Below, piece after piece: positions 7,198-13,821 of a stretch of 18,766 nt of DNA. The notes beneath the pieces are model-generated. The model worked only from the letters and a program-made list of their open reading frames with translations, was not told the DNA's origin and did no database searches. Position 1 is the first letter of the stretch. Each line of letters starts with the position of its first letter. The DNA is taken from assembly GCA_036388295.1 (NCBI GenBank), contig DASVSC010000038.1, positions 1 to 18,766 on the forward strand, read 5' to 3'. This stretch comes from RYN-431 sp036388295. Lineage in GTDB: Bacteria > Planctomycetota > Phycisphaerae > Tepidisphaerales > Tepidisphaeraceae. The position numbers and the translations under genes were made by a program.

Positions 7198-7240
7198 AAA
7201 AAAGCCGCCACGGCGAGCACGTCGGGCTCGCCGCAGCGGC
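7198..7240 (-). terminator. Intrinsic terminator of the DUF892 gene
   Basis: On the minus strand, GCCGC-tgc-GGCGAGC-ccgacgt-GCTCGCC-gtg-GCGGC is followed directly by TTTTTT (7203-7198). This is a textbook stem plus T-run, about 30 bases after the DUF892 stop codon. Confidence 0.85.
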
Positions 7241-7270
7241 GTCAAAACTAATTGAATGGCCGGTATCGGC

Positions 7271-7777
7271 TTATCGCGAGCGATTGGTCGCGGCGTCCTC
7301 ATTGATGCTCGACAAGGCCAGGCGCGTGAGCTTCTGGTCGGTCGCTTTTTCTTCCTGCAGCGTCTGTTCCAGCAGCGCCACCACCGGGGCCAGGCCGAGG
7401 CGTTCGGCGATGGCGCGGGCCGTGCCGTAGCCGGCGATTTCGTAGTGCTCGACGCGCTGGGCGTTGGCGATCAGGCCGGCATCGCGCACGTCGTCGGTGC
7501 CCGCTTCGGCGAGCCACTGTTGGGCCTCTTTGGCAATGCCCTGCATGGCCGCACACGTATGGCCGCCGGGCGAGAAGTTCATTTGGGTGGCAATGCGCTC
7601 CAGGCGTTCCTTCTGCTGTTCGGTCTCCCGCACGTGCGCCTCGAATGCCATGCGCAGGTCCGGGTGGCTGGTCTGCTTAGCCATAGTCGGCAGGTTGGCC
7701 AGGATCTGGGTTTCGGCGCTGTACAGGTCACGAAGTTGTTCGACAAGAAACTCGTGCAGGGTGTTGATCTTCGCCAT
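7271..7777 (-). CDS. DUF892 (YciF/YciE-like) ferritin-like protein
   Basis: A 168-residue, all-helical protein starting MAKINTLHEFLVEQLRDLYSAETQ, the hallmark opening of the DUF892/YciF family. These are ferritin-like four-helix proteins associated with stress responses, with metal-binding carboxylates and histidines on the helices, for example E13 and E21, the VEHYEIAGYGT segment (109-119) and EEK near 142. An enzymatic role has not been firmly established for the family. The start ATG at 7777 is chosen because GGAG precedes it at 6-base spacing. The in-frame ATG at 7801 would place that site inside the coding region. A strong terminator follows the stop. It lies about 100 bases downstream of the membrane-protein gene and may have its own promoter. 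Confidence 0.9.
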   Translation of the reverse strand: MAKINTLHEFLVEQLRDLYSAETQILANLPTMAKQTSHPDLRMAFEAHVRETEQQKERLERIATQMNFSPGGHTCAAMQGIAKEAQQWLAEAGTDDVRDAGLIANAQRVEHYEIAGYGTARAIAERLGLAPVVALLEQTLQEEKATDQKLTRLALSSINEDAATNRSR

Positions 7778-7824
7778 GGTCATCTCCGTTGGTCTCGACA
7801 CTAAGAGATTACGCTAGTCGGCCT

Positions 7825-7843
7825 AAGGGTTCGCTGAACCCTT
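7825..7843. repeat. Perfect 8-bp inverted repeat upstream of the DUF892 gene
   Basis: AAGGGTTC-GCT-GAACCCTT, in the 103-base gap between the membrane-protein stop and the DUF892 start. It has no T-run on either side. It could be an operator for the stress-type DUF892 gene or a weak attenuating hairpin. Sequence alone does not decide. Confidence 0.4.
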
Positions 7844-7880
7844 GGTGAATCGGGTTTTACGTTCAGATGAAGTTGCTGCC

Positions 7881-8537
7881 TCACCTCACGCCGTGCTGCC
7901 GTCCGTGCCACGACCGGTCAAATGCGATGAATCCTAGCCCGACGACCCAGAAGAGGCCGAGCAGGCCGATCACGACTGCGGCAACCCGTCCGAGGCCGAG
8001 CGAAGCGACATTCAGGAACGGGTACGGCGACCCGCCGCCGGCCACGCCCAGCACCGCGATCCACGCCCCGTACACCGCCGGCCCGATCAGCCACGGCAGT
8101 GCGTCGCGCCAGCGCAGCGTCCCCTTCGGAATGCACACAGCCCACAGCACGACATAAGCCAGCGGGACGAGGTCATGAAACACCGTGTCGAGCACCAGCG
8201 TCAGCCCGCGCGGGTTCCATAGCCGGCGCAGCACGATCTCGTAAACCCCGCACACGACCGTCGCGTACACCGCCAGCGCCGTCGCCAACCGCGGCCGTGC
8301 GAACGGTCCGTCGAACCGCCACGCCAGCCGCACCGCCGCGACCGCAACGGCTGCGTTCACCATGTTCGTGAAGAAGCTGAAGAACGCGACCAGCGTCCGA
8401 AGCACGCCGGCGACCGTCCCGCCCGAACCGGCGAGCCAGATCGACAGTTGCACCAACAGCGCCGTGCCGCCGACGATGCCGAGCACGGCGTAGGCTGACC
8501 GGACGGCACCCGCTGAAGTTACGGGCCGATCAGGCAA
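7881..8537 (-). CDS. Pr6Pr-type integral membrane protein
   Basis: A 218-residue polytopic membrane protein with about six hydrophobic segments: 14-36, 43-68, 84-102, 118-135, 145-165 and 184-208. FFSFFTNMVN (52-61) and the DTVFHDLVPLAYVVLW region (116-131) with its conserved His match the Pr6Pr / FAR-17a/AIG1-like membrane family. Some eukaryotic relatives are fatty-acid-ester hydrolases; bacterial members are uncharacterised. The start is TTG at 8537, supported by AGAGGA at about 6-base spacing. No in-frame ATG precedes the first membrane segment. The 85-residue gene ends 31 bases upstream on the same strand, so the two are probably co-transcribed. Confidence 0.8.
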   Translation of the reverse strand: MPDRPVTSAGAVRSAYAVLGIVGGTALLVQLSIWLAGSGGTVAGVLRTLVAFFSFFTNMVNAAVAVAAVRLAWRFDGPFARPRLATALAVYATVVCGVYEIVLRRLWNPRGLTLVLDTVFHDLVPLAYVVLWAVCIPKGTLRWRDALPWLIGPAVYGAWIAVLGVAGGGSPYPFLNVASLGLGRVAAVVIGLLGLFWVVGLGFIAFDRSWHGRQHGVR

Positions 8538-8568
8538 CTTGAATCCTCTATTAGGCGACGGCGATGGA

Positions 8569-8826
8569 TCATTTGCGTCGCCGCGACCGGGTCGGCAGTT
8601 GTGGCCGGTCGATCGGCTCGATCATGGTGATGTTCGGAATCGCGACCATGCTCACTTTGCCGAGTTGCTTCTCGACGTCTTCGGATGCGCGAAGGAAAAG
8701 CGTAATTTGTGAGACGAGCGTTTTGCGCGGGTCCGCCACAATCACGCGGTCGCCGCTGTCCAAAATCAAACGGTACGGCTGCGTCGGATTTTTCTCGAAC
8801 AGGTCGGCCAGTTCGGAGGGACTCAT
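8569..8826 (-). CDS. Small conserved planctomycete-type protein of unknown function
   Basis: An 85-residue protein starting MSPSELADLFEKNPTQPYRLILDSGDRVIV and ending in basic residues (RSRRRK). The opening helix, then a PYRLILDSGD hairpin, an ADPRKTLV strand and a late VSMVAIPNITMIEPI strand, resembles small proteins often repeated in planctomycete genomes. I know no function. The start at 8826 is chosen over an upstream in-frame ATG at 8865 because the recognisable domain begins here and TATAGT lies only 6 bases before it. Co-transcription with the downstream membrane protein is likely. Confidence 0.7.
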   Translation of the reverse strand: MSPSELADLFEKNPTQPYRLILDSGDRVIVADPRKTLVSQITLFLRASEDVEKQLGKVSMVAIPNITMIEPIDRPQLPTRSRRRK

Positions 8827-8832
8827 GGCGTC

Positions 8833-8838
8833 ACTATA
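8833..8838 (-). promoter_or_regulatory. -10 box (TATAGT) 6 bases before the 85-residue gene
   Basis: TATAGT on the minus strand, 5 of 6 to consensus, with 6 bases to the ATG at 8826. Initiation would fall on or beside the start codon. No convincing -35 element is seen. Confidence 0.5.
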
Positions 8839-8879
8839 CCGTTTCAGCCCACGCGCCCGCAGCAAAATGCGTCACGACG

Positions 8880-9353
8880 TCAAGCCGATTCAGAACCGGC
8901 CTTCGTCTCCGCTTCCGCCTTCAGCCACTGCGCGCGTCGCAGCAGAAACCGGCGCAGGTGCGGCCCGACGACGTACCGGCCGATCAGCCAGCCGAGCGGG
9001 CCGTACGGCACTTCGAAGCGCAGCTTGTCGACCAGGTGCGTGCCGCCGTCGGCGTTGCGATAGAAGTGGTGATTGTGCTCCAGAAACCTGAACGCGCCGC
9101 GGGTCATGCGGTCCTGAAAGAAACGTGGCCGGTCGTAGCTGGTGACGACCGCGCTGAGCCGGCGACGCAGGCCCAGGTGACGCGCCTCGAACGTGATGGC
9201 GTCGCCGAGTTCCAGCAGACCCGTCGTGCGGCCGGCGACGACACGCTCACGCGTCGGCCCGGCGGACCGGACATGCGCCTCGACGTCACGCGCGAGATCG
9301 AAGCAGCGCTCCGGCGGGGCCGCAATGTCAATGGAAACGCGAACGACATGCAC
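8880..9353 (-). CDS. SRPBCC (START-like) family protein
   Basis: A 157-residue protein with the SRPBCC/polyketide-cyclase-like fold. VSIDIAAPPERCFDLARDVEAH (about residues 6-27) is the typical first strand and helix. Strand-rich sequence follows (ITFEARHLG, VVTSYDRPRFFQDRM, FRFLEHNHHFY, THLVDKLRFEVPYGPLGWL), with a C-terminal helix LRRFLLRRAQWLKAEAE. These proteins bind a hydrophobic ligand in a cavity, and the ligand cannot be predicted. The GTG at 9353 is preferred over the upstream ATG at 9410. It starts the domain as in relatives, and TATAAA ends 7 bases before it. It is divergent from the GntR/ABC operon and shares its 108-base control region. Confidence 0.8.
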   Translation of the reverse strand: MHVVRVSIDIAAPPERCFDLARDVEAHVRSAGPTRERVVAGRTTGLLELGDAITFEARHLGLRRRLSAVVTSYDRPRFFQDRMTRGAFRFLEHNHHFYRNADGGTHLVDKLRFEVPYGPLGWLIGRYVVGPHLRRFLLRRAQWLKAEAETKAGSESA

Positions 9354-9360
9354 ACGGCCC

Positions 9361-9366
9361 TTTATA
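9361..9366 (-). promoter_or_regulatory. -10 box (TATAAA) 7 bases before the SRPBCC gene
   Basis: TATAAA on the minus strand, 5 of 6 to consensus, with 7 bases to the GTG at 9353. No Shine-Dalgarno is possible with this start point. The -35 region is unclear. Confidence 0.5.
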
Positions 9367-9419
9367 CCGGCTCCGACGCACCGCGTAATGCGTCCGACCG
9401 AGACGAACACGCACGCGAC

Positions 9420-9456
9420 TTGCCATTTTCCCCAACCGTACTATCATGGCTAGTAC
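9420..9456 (+). promoter_or_regulatory. Promoter with overlapping GntR operator
   Basis: TTGCCA (9420-9425) and TATCAT (9442-9447) are separated by 16 bases, each 5 of 6 to the sigma-70 consensus. A perfect inverted repeat GTACTA-N7-TAGTAC (9438-9456) covers the -10 box and the expected start point near 9454. A repressor dimer bound there would block initiation. The first gene downstream is a GntR regulator, so autoregulation is the natural inference. Confidence 0.75.
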
Positions 9457-9461
9457 AGATC

Positions 9462-9866
9462 ATGTCGTTCGACCTTTCCATCTCGCCCGGTAGCGCGTCG
9501 CCGATCTTTAAGCAGATCGTCGACCAAGTGCGCCTGGCCCTGGCCGCCGGACGGCTCAGCGAGGGCGACCCACTGCCCAGCGTGCGGGCGATGGCGGAAA
9601 AGCTGCTGGTGAACCCGAACACGGTCGCCAAGGCGTACACCGAACTGGCCGGCGACGGCACCATCGAAACCCAGCCCGGCCGCGGCGTGTTCGTCGGGCG
9701 GCGACGGCAGGTGTACACCAAAGCTGAACGCCTGCGCCGGCTGAAGCCGCACGTCGACGCCCTTGTCACCGAGGGCCTGCTGCTGGGCTTTTCGCTCGAA
9801 GAGCTGATCGAAAGCGTCACCGTTAAAGCGGCCGAGCTGCGGCCGAAAAAGGAACGGGTTCCATGA
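9462..9866 (+). CDS. GntR-family regulator, YtrA type
   Basis: A 134-residue transcription factor with an N-terminal winged helix at about 10-80: SPIFKQIVDQVRLALAAG, LPSVRAMAEKLLVNPNTVAKAY (the recognition helix is about 50-60), and the wing GTIETQPGRGVFV. It has only a short helical tail and no large effector domain, which defines the YtrA subfamily. YtrA-type regulators typically repress an ABC-transporter operon in which they are the first gene, as here. The frame is open far upstream, but this ATG is chosen because the domain starts here and the promoter and operator lie just before it. The stop overlaps the ATPase start by ATGA. Confidence 0.92.
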   Translation: MSFDLSISPGSASPIFKQIVDQVRLALAAGRLSEGDPLPSVRAMAEKLLVNPNTVAKAYTELAGDGTIETQPGRGVFVGRRRQVYTKAERLRRLKPHVDALVTEGLLLGFSLEELIESVTVKAAELRPKKERVP

Positions 9867-10801
9867 GCGACGTCGTCATCGAAACACACGCCCTGACGCG
9901 CTATTTCGGCCGCCACTGCGCGCTCGACGGCGTCTCACTGCGCGTCCCGCGCGGCAGCGTCTTCGCTCTGCTCGGGCGCAACGGGTCGGGCAAGAGCACG
10001 CTCATCCAGATCCTGCTCAACCTGCTCACGCCGACGCGCGGCACGTCCAGCGTCTTCGGCGAAGACAGCCGACGGCTGTCGCCCGCCACGCTCGCCCGCG
10101 TTGGCTACGCGCCCGAGAACCACCCGCTGCCCGCGTCGCTGAAAGTCAGCGACGTCCATGCCTTTCAGCGCAGCTATTACCGCACCTGGGACGACGCGCT
10201 GTTCGCCACCGTGCTCGACCACTTCGGCCTTTCGCCGGCGCAAAAGATCGGCCACCTCTCGCGCGGCCAGCGGGCCGGGCTGGCGATGGCGCTGGTGATG
10301 GCCCCGCGGCCCGAACTGCTGGTGATGGACGACCCGAGCCTCGGCCTGGACCCGGTCGCCCGGCGCACGTTGCTGGAAGCGATGCTGCTGACGACGCGTC
10401 AGCGGGGCACGACGGTGTTCTTCACTTCTCATCTGCTCGACGACGTGGAGCGCGCCGCAGACCACATTGCCATTCTGGACCGCAGCGTGCTGCGCGTCAG
10501 TTGCACGATGGAGACGCTGCGCAGCTGTGTGAAACGGTTCGCCTTGAGCGTCGCGCCCGACGCGGCCGCCCCGCTGCTGGTCCTGCCCGGTTTGCTGCAG
10601 TCGCGCCGCGAAGGGCCGACGCTGCTGCTGACGATCGCTAACGCCGACGAGGACGTATTGCGCCAACTGCGCACCGCGTCGGCCGGGCAACTGGAAGAAG
10701 TGCCGCTGACGCTGGAGGACAGCGTCGTCGGCTACCTCGGCGACACCAAGCACCAGGTGTCGCTGTTCGACCGCACGCGCCCGAGCGCGGAGGTGGCATG
10801 A
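9863..10801 (+). CDS. ABC transporter ATP-binding protein
   Basis: A 312-residue cytoplasmic ATPase that powers an ABC-2-type exporter. Walker A GRNGSGKST is at 38-46. The Q-loop position lies in VGYAPEN (80-86), with Glu instead of Gln. The signature is LSRGQ (132-136). Walker B VMDDP is at 154-158, and the D-loop is SLGLD. The H-loop is TSH with H190. The residue after the Walker B Asp is Asp157 where most ATPases have the catalytic Glu. As far as I recall, DDP is seen in GntR-associated ABC ATPases, so this is not evidence of inactivity. A C-terminal domain of about 90 residues follows. It overlaps by ATGA with both the regulator and the permease. Confidence 0.93.
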   Translation: MSDVVIETHALTRYFGRHCALDGVSLRVPRGSVFALLGRNGSGKSTLIQILLNLLTPTRGTSSVFGEDSRRLSPATLARVGYAPENHPLPASLKVSDVHAFQRSYYRTWDDALFATVLDHFGLSPAQKIGHLSRGQRAGLAMALVMAPRPELLVMDDPSLGLDPVARRTLLEAMLLTTRQRGTTVFFTSHLLDDVERAADHIAILDRSVLRVSCTMETLRSCVKRFALSVAPDAAAPLLVLPGLLQSRREGPTLLLTIANADEDVLRQLRTASAGQLEEVPLTLEDSVVGYLGDTKHQVSLFDRTRPSAEVA

Positions 10802-12876
10802 TGTGGGCCTATTTCGTCAAAGACGTCAAAGAGAACGCCCGCTGGGGCCTGCTCGCCGCGCTGCTGTTGAGCGGTTTGCTGGCCTACCTGCTGTACAACG
10901 GCCCGCGCACGAACGGCAGTTATCAGCCACTTTCGCTTGTCGGCGACACCTATCTAACCGGGACGAAGATCGGTTTCGCGGTCGTCGGGTTGGGATTGGG
11001 GCTAGCGCTCGTATTGTCCGACCGGCGGCGCGGGCACTGGGGCTTCGCCGTTCACCGGCCGGTGCCGCGGTGGAAGCTTTTCGCCGCTAAGGTGCTCGCG
11101 GGCGTCGCGCTCTACACGCCGGCTGCCCTAATCGCCGTCGCCACCGCGGCGCTGCTGGCCAGCCTGCCGCGGGTCGTGAAAGCGCCGTTCGCGACGGAGA
11201 TGCTCCTGCCGACGGTCTACTACGCCCTGGCCGGCCTGATGTGGCTGTCGGCGGGGATGCTGGTCGGTTTGCGGCAAGCGCGCTGGATCGGCAGCCGAAC
11301 ATTCCCGGCGATCGGCGTCGCTCTGGTCGCCTCAGTCGTAGACGAATGGGCGATTCACTTTTACGAAGCGGCACTGGCCGATCTGGCGGTCCTCCTCGTC
11401 ATGCTCGCGGCGGGCGCCGCGGCGTTCGCGCATAACGGCGACGACGCACAGCAACCACGCCCCGCACGGCCGTTCAAGGCGATGGCCGTCGGCGTCGGCG
11501 TCTTGGCCATTCTGATGCTGCTCGGCACGATCGTGAGCAGCATCGGGTTAATGTTCATGTTCGTCAGACCGGACCTGATCAACGGAAATCGGTACATCCT
11601 CGACGAACGCGGCCGGCCATATCTGGAGCTTCGAACAACTGAATCTACTGCCCGCTTTGACGTGAAGGGCGACCGCATCAATTCTGCCGACGATGCCTGG
11701 CTATCGGTGCACGCGGCCGCTTTCATTTATCTGAGTGGCACGGACCGGAATGAACAGACACCGCCGCGGTCGTGGAGGCGGTATTTCGAAAGCTTCTTAC
11801 GGCCAGAGGCGTATCTGGAGATTAAATCAAGCGACGACAACGACGCCCGTTGGTATTACGTCCACGCCCAGCGGACGATCGAAGGCCATAGTGGCCTGAG
11901 CGGTGAACGGATCGGCAGCATCGGCTTGAGCGGCTTTCGCGGCGCCGCCGAGCCGGCCGAGCCGTTTCCGCCGGACGTGCAAATCGACTCGTCCTATCTT
12001 GCGGGGCGGTCGCTGTTGATTCTGACGGGCGACCGGGCAGTGCTGGCGGAGTTCGGGACGCGCAACGTCCGGTCGATTTTCACCGCGCCGGATCACGCCC
12101 GCGTGTTGTCGACGGAACTGGTCGTTCCCGCGGGCGTCCGGCAAATGTCCAACGCACGCTCACTCGACGACTTGGGCCAACAGGTTTGGGCCGTTGCCAT
12201 GACCCCTGGGCGCTTTCACCTGGTGCCGGTCAGCGGGACCACGTCGGGCGAGACGAATGCGGAGGTGCGAGCGGTGTCAGTGCCGATCGACCCGCTGCCT
12301 TGGGACGCAAGCCTGATGATTTCAATGGACCGGTACGGCCAACTGTTCGCCCTCACGGTCGCACCGCTGAACCCGACACTGATCCCGACCCTGATCACGC
12401 TGTATGACGGCCGGGAAATCAGCCGTATCTCACTGCCGCCGGTGCCGGCCGTCGCCACGGGTGGTCATCTCGCCGAACTGGCAACGGCTGTGGTCAGTCC
12501 GCCCGCTTTGGCCCTGACGCAGGCGCGGCGGGATTCGGCAGAATACTTCCGCGAGGTCCGGCCGCCGCCCTACCTGTGGCCGGCGGTGTTGCTGACGACG
12601 CTAACGGGCGTGGCCGGCGTGCTGGCGATCGTGCGGCGGGCGGGGCTCGGGCGGGTGACAGCGGTCATCTGGTCGCTGCTGACCGTCGTATTCGGCCCGG
12701 CCGCCCCGCTGATGTTGCTGTGCTTGTCCCCGCGGCCGGCCCGCGAACGCTGTTCGGCGTGCGGGAAGCCGCGGCCCGTCGACCGCGACGCCTGCCCGCA
12801 CTGCGCCGCCGGCTGGCCGACGCGGGCCGACCCGGCGACGGCGGTGTTCGATGACCCGACGCGGTCGGCGGCATAA
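10798..12876 (+). CDS. ABC transporter permease with large soluble insertion and C-terminal zinc ribbon
   Basis: A 692-residue membrane protein, the partner of the ATPase. Hydrophobic segments lie at about 16-33, 58-73, 97-122, 138-156, 168-182, 193-211 and 228-256, then two more at about 592-611 and 620-643. Between them is a soluble domain of about 335 residues (257-590) with many strand-like segments such as RSLLILTGDRAVLAEFG and GQLFALTVAPLNP, suggestive of a beta-propeller-like or sensor domain outside the membrane. After the last helix comes a predicted zinc ribbon with CxxC pairs C652/C655 and C666/C669, presumably cytoplasmic. The start overlaps the ATPase stop. The substrate is unknown. 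The layout resembles GntR-controlled envelope-stress ABC-2 systems, but the insertion and ribbon are unusual. Confidence 0.85.
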   Translation: MMWAYFVKDVKENARWGLLAALLLSGLLAYLLYNGPRTNGSYQPLSLVGDTYLTGTKIGFAVVGLGLGLALVLSDRRRGHWGFAVHRPVPRWKLFAAKVLAGVALYTPAALIAVATAALLASLPRVVKAPFATEMLLPTVYYALAGLMWLSAGMLVGLRQARWIGSRTFPAIGVALVASVVDEWAIHFYEAALADLAVLLVMLAAGAAAFAHNGDDAQQPRPARPFKAMAVGVGVLAILMLLGTIVSSIGLMFMFVRPDLINGNRYILDERGRPYLELRTTESTARFDVKGDRINSADDAWLSVHAAAFIYLSGTDRNEQTPPRSWRRYFESFLRPEAYLEIKSSDDNDARWYYVHAQRTIEGHSGLSGERIGSIGLSGFRGAAEPAEPFPPDVQIDSSYLAGRSLLILTGDRAVLAEFGTRNVRSIFTAPDHARVLSTELVVPAGVRQMSNARSLDDLGQQVWAVAMTPGRFHLVPVSGTTSGETNAEVRAVSVPIDPLPWDASLMISMDRYGQLFALTVAPLNPTLIPTLITLYDGREISRISLPPVPAVATGGHLAELATAVVSPPALALTQARRDSAEYFREVRPPPYLWPAVLLTTLTGVAGVLAIVRRAGLGRVTAVIWSLLTVVFGPAAPLMLLCLSPRPARERCSACGKPRPVDRDACPHCAAGWPTRADPATAVFDDPTRSAA

Positions 12877-12885
12877 GGGCGAGCG

Positions 12886-12909
12886 AATCCGCACAATCGT
12901 CCGGATTTT
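12886..12909 (+). terminator. Weak candidate terminator of the ABC operon
   Basis: AATCCG-(10 bases)-CGGATT followed by TT, 10 bases after the permease stop. The stem is short and the T-run poor. Confidence 0.3.
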
Positions 12910-12980
12910 GGCCGACAAACGGCCGCGGAACGGTACAACTGACCGGGCCGGCGACGCCGAGCACGCCGGGCCGTCCGTTT

Positions 12981-13014
12981 GGTTCCTTCTCCTCGGTGCA
13001 CGGGAGAGGGAACC
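12981..13014. repeat. Imperfect hairpin GGTTCCTTCTCC / GGGAGAGGGAACC
   Basis: GGTTCC-t-TCTCC-t-CG, then GTGCA, then CG-GGAGA-GGGAACC. The right arm and its flank (GGGAGAGGGAACCGAA) recur at 13378-13393, so both are copies of one dispersed element. Confidence 0.6.
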
Positions 13015-13069
13015 GAATGCCTGCGACGCGTGGAAGGTGATTCGTCGGGTGGGTTGTGTCGTCGCGTTC

Positions 13070-13103
13070 GGGTGGCAAGGTTTGTATTCAAACCTTGCCA
13101 CCC
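13070..13103. repeat. Perfect 15-bp palindrome with TATT loop
   Basis: GGGTGGCAAGGTTTG-TATT-CAAACCTTGCCACCC, perfectly complementary. It shares the GGGTGxCAxGGTTTGTAxTCAA core with the larger element at 13149. Confidence 0.85.
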
Positions 13104-13148
13104 GCCGTAGGGCGCGTGAAGCGTTCGGTTTCGTTTGATGGGTGGTCG

Positions 13149-13221
13149 GGGTGCCACGGTTTGTACTCAAGCCGTGTCTGCTTCGTCGGAAGACACGGCT
13201 TGAGTACAAACCGTGGCACCC
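13149..13221. repeat. Perfect 31-bp inverted repeat
   Basis: The left arm 13149-13179 and right arm 13191-13221 are exact reverse complements, separated by 11 bases (GCTTCGTCGGA). Each arm is itself partly palindromic (CACGGTTTG-TACT-CAAGCCGTG), so the unit could fold either as one long hairpin or as two small ones. It belongs to the same family as 13070-13103 and 6985-7014. Confidence 0.9.
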
Positions 13222-13359
13222 AGAGTGGTCCCTTTATGAAAGGACGCTTGTCCTCCACGGCGTTCTGCAGGCGATGGAGGCCAAGATGCGCACGAGAGTG
13301 GCCCATAGGATGCCGTCTTTTGAAAACGGGGACGACTTGCCGTTCGCCCCTCTGGCTAA

Positions 13360-13385
13360 CCCTCTCCCGGCGTACCGGGAGAGGG
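13360..13385. repeat. Perfect hairpin CCCTCTCCCGG / CCGGGAGAGGG
   Basis: 11-bp perfect arms with loop CGTA. Arms are identical to the hairpin at 18638-18664, and both have TCTGG a few bases upstream. The right flank GAGAGGGAACCGAA is shared with the element at 12981. Confidence 0.85.
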
Positions 13386-13432
13386 AACCGAACGCCGGCG
13401 GCGGGTGCGATACACGTTGTTGCGATTCGCGG

Positions 13433-13518
13433 CGTAGGGCGGGCACTGCCCGCCGCCGGGCGGAACACGGCGGGCAGTACACGGCGGGCAGTACACGGCG
13501 GGCAGTGCCCGCCCTACG
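13433..13518. repeat. Perfect 23-bp inverted repeat with internal 14-base tandem repeats
   Basis: Arms 13433-13455 and 13496-13518 are exact reverse complements (CGTAGGGCGGGCACTGCCCG... and its complement). Between and into the right arm lie three tandem 14-base units ACGGCGGGCAGTAC (13467-13480, 13481-13494, 13495-13508, the last ending GC). The tandem array looks like slippage amplification of an arm. Confidence 0.88.
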
Positions 13519-13533
13519 GCAGAGGGGTTGTCG

Positions 13534-13566
13534 CATCCGACACGTTCGCTGCGCTCGCCGCGGATG
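13534..13566. repeat. Short inverted repeat CATCCG / CGGATG
   Basis: Six-bp perfect arms 21 bases apart, with partly complementary inner sequence. Weaker than its neighbours. Confidence 0.35.
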
Positions 13567-13808
13567 ATGACGGCCTTGGCGCGTCGAAAGCGTGGACCGA
13601 ACGCCCGCGGCGAGCGGCGTTCGAAGGCCCTAAGTCGCGTGGCGGTCTGGGCAAGGGCCGTACGGCCGGCGGACCCCTGTTTTCGGGCCGATTCTGTGGC
13701 CGGCCCTGCGTTTACGTCGCGCTGCGCGTTTGCGAATGGCCGAAACAAGATCGACGCCTCTTTCGCCACTTACGCCGGCCATGACTCGCCGACGCCGCGG
13801 GTCGCCGC

Positions 13809-13814
13809 TATCGT
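13809..13814 (+). promoter_or_regulatory. -10-like box (TATCGT) 7 bases before the aminotransferase
   Basis: TATCGT with 7 bases to the ATG at 13822. The same hexamer serves the HAD gene at 15701. There is no Shine-Dalgarno and no clear -35 element. Confidence 0.35.
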
Positions 13815-13821
13815 GTTTGCC

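Larger units (their letters stand above)
12877..13821. other. Gene-free region packed with hairpin repeats
   Basis: About 945 bases between the ABC operon and the aminotransferase. All six frames contain open stretches, but none shows a recognisable domain or ribosome binding site. The long frames follow palindromic DNA and read as arginine-rich nonsense. At least six separate inverted repeats are present and are listed individually. 13567-13808 shows no repeat or gene I can support. Confidence 0.7.

Noticed and set aside
8709..9461. Upstream extension of the GntR frame
   Set aside because: It covers the oppositely oriented SRPBCC gene and the promoter/operator. The winged-helix domain begins at ATG 9462.
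9935..10753. 272-codon minus-strand frame opposite the ABC ATPase
   Set aside because: It is a shadow of a gene with Walker A, signature and Walker B motifs. The frame itself has no domain.
9863..10801. Inactive ATPase because Walker B has Asp instead of Glu
   Set aside because: Asp-Asp-Pro occurs, as far as I recall, in ATPases of GntR-controlled ABC-2 systems, and all other motifs are intact.
13433..13518. Possible CRISPR-like array because of direct repeats
   Set aside because: The three 14-base units are contiguous with no spacers and form part of a palindrome.
13528..13821. N-terminal extension of the aminotransferase frame by about 98 codons
   Set aside because: It runs through hairpin-rich DNA and reads as Arg/Ala-rich nonsense. 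The family start motif begins at ATG 13822.
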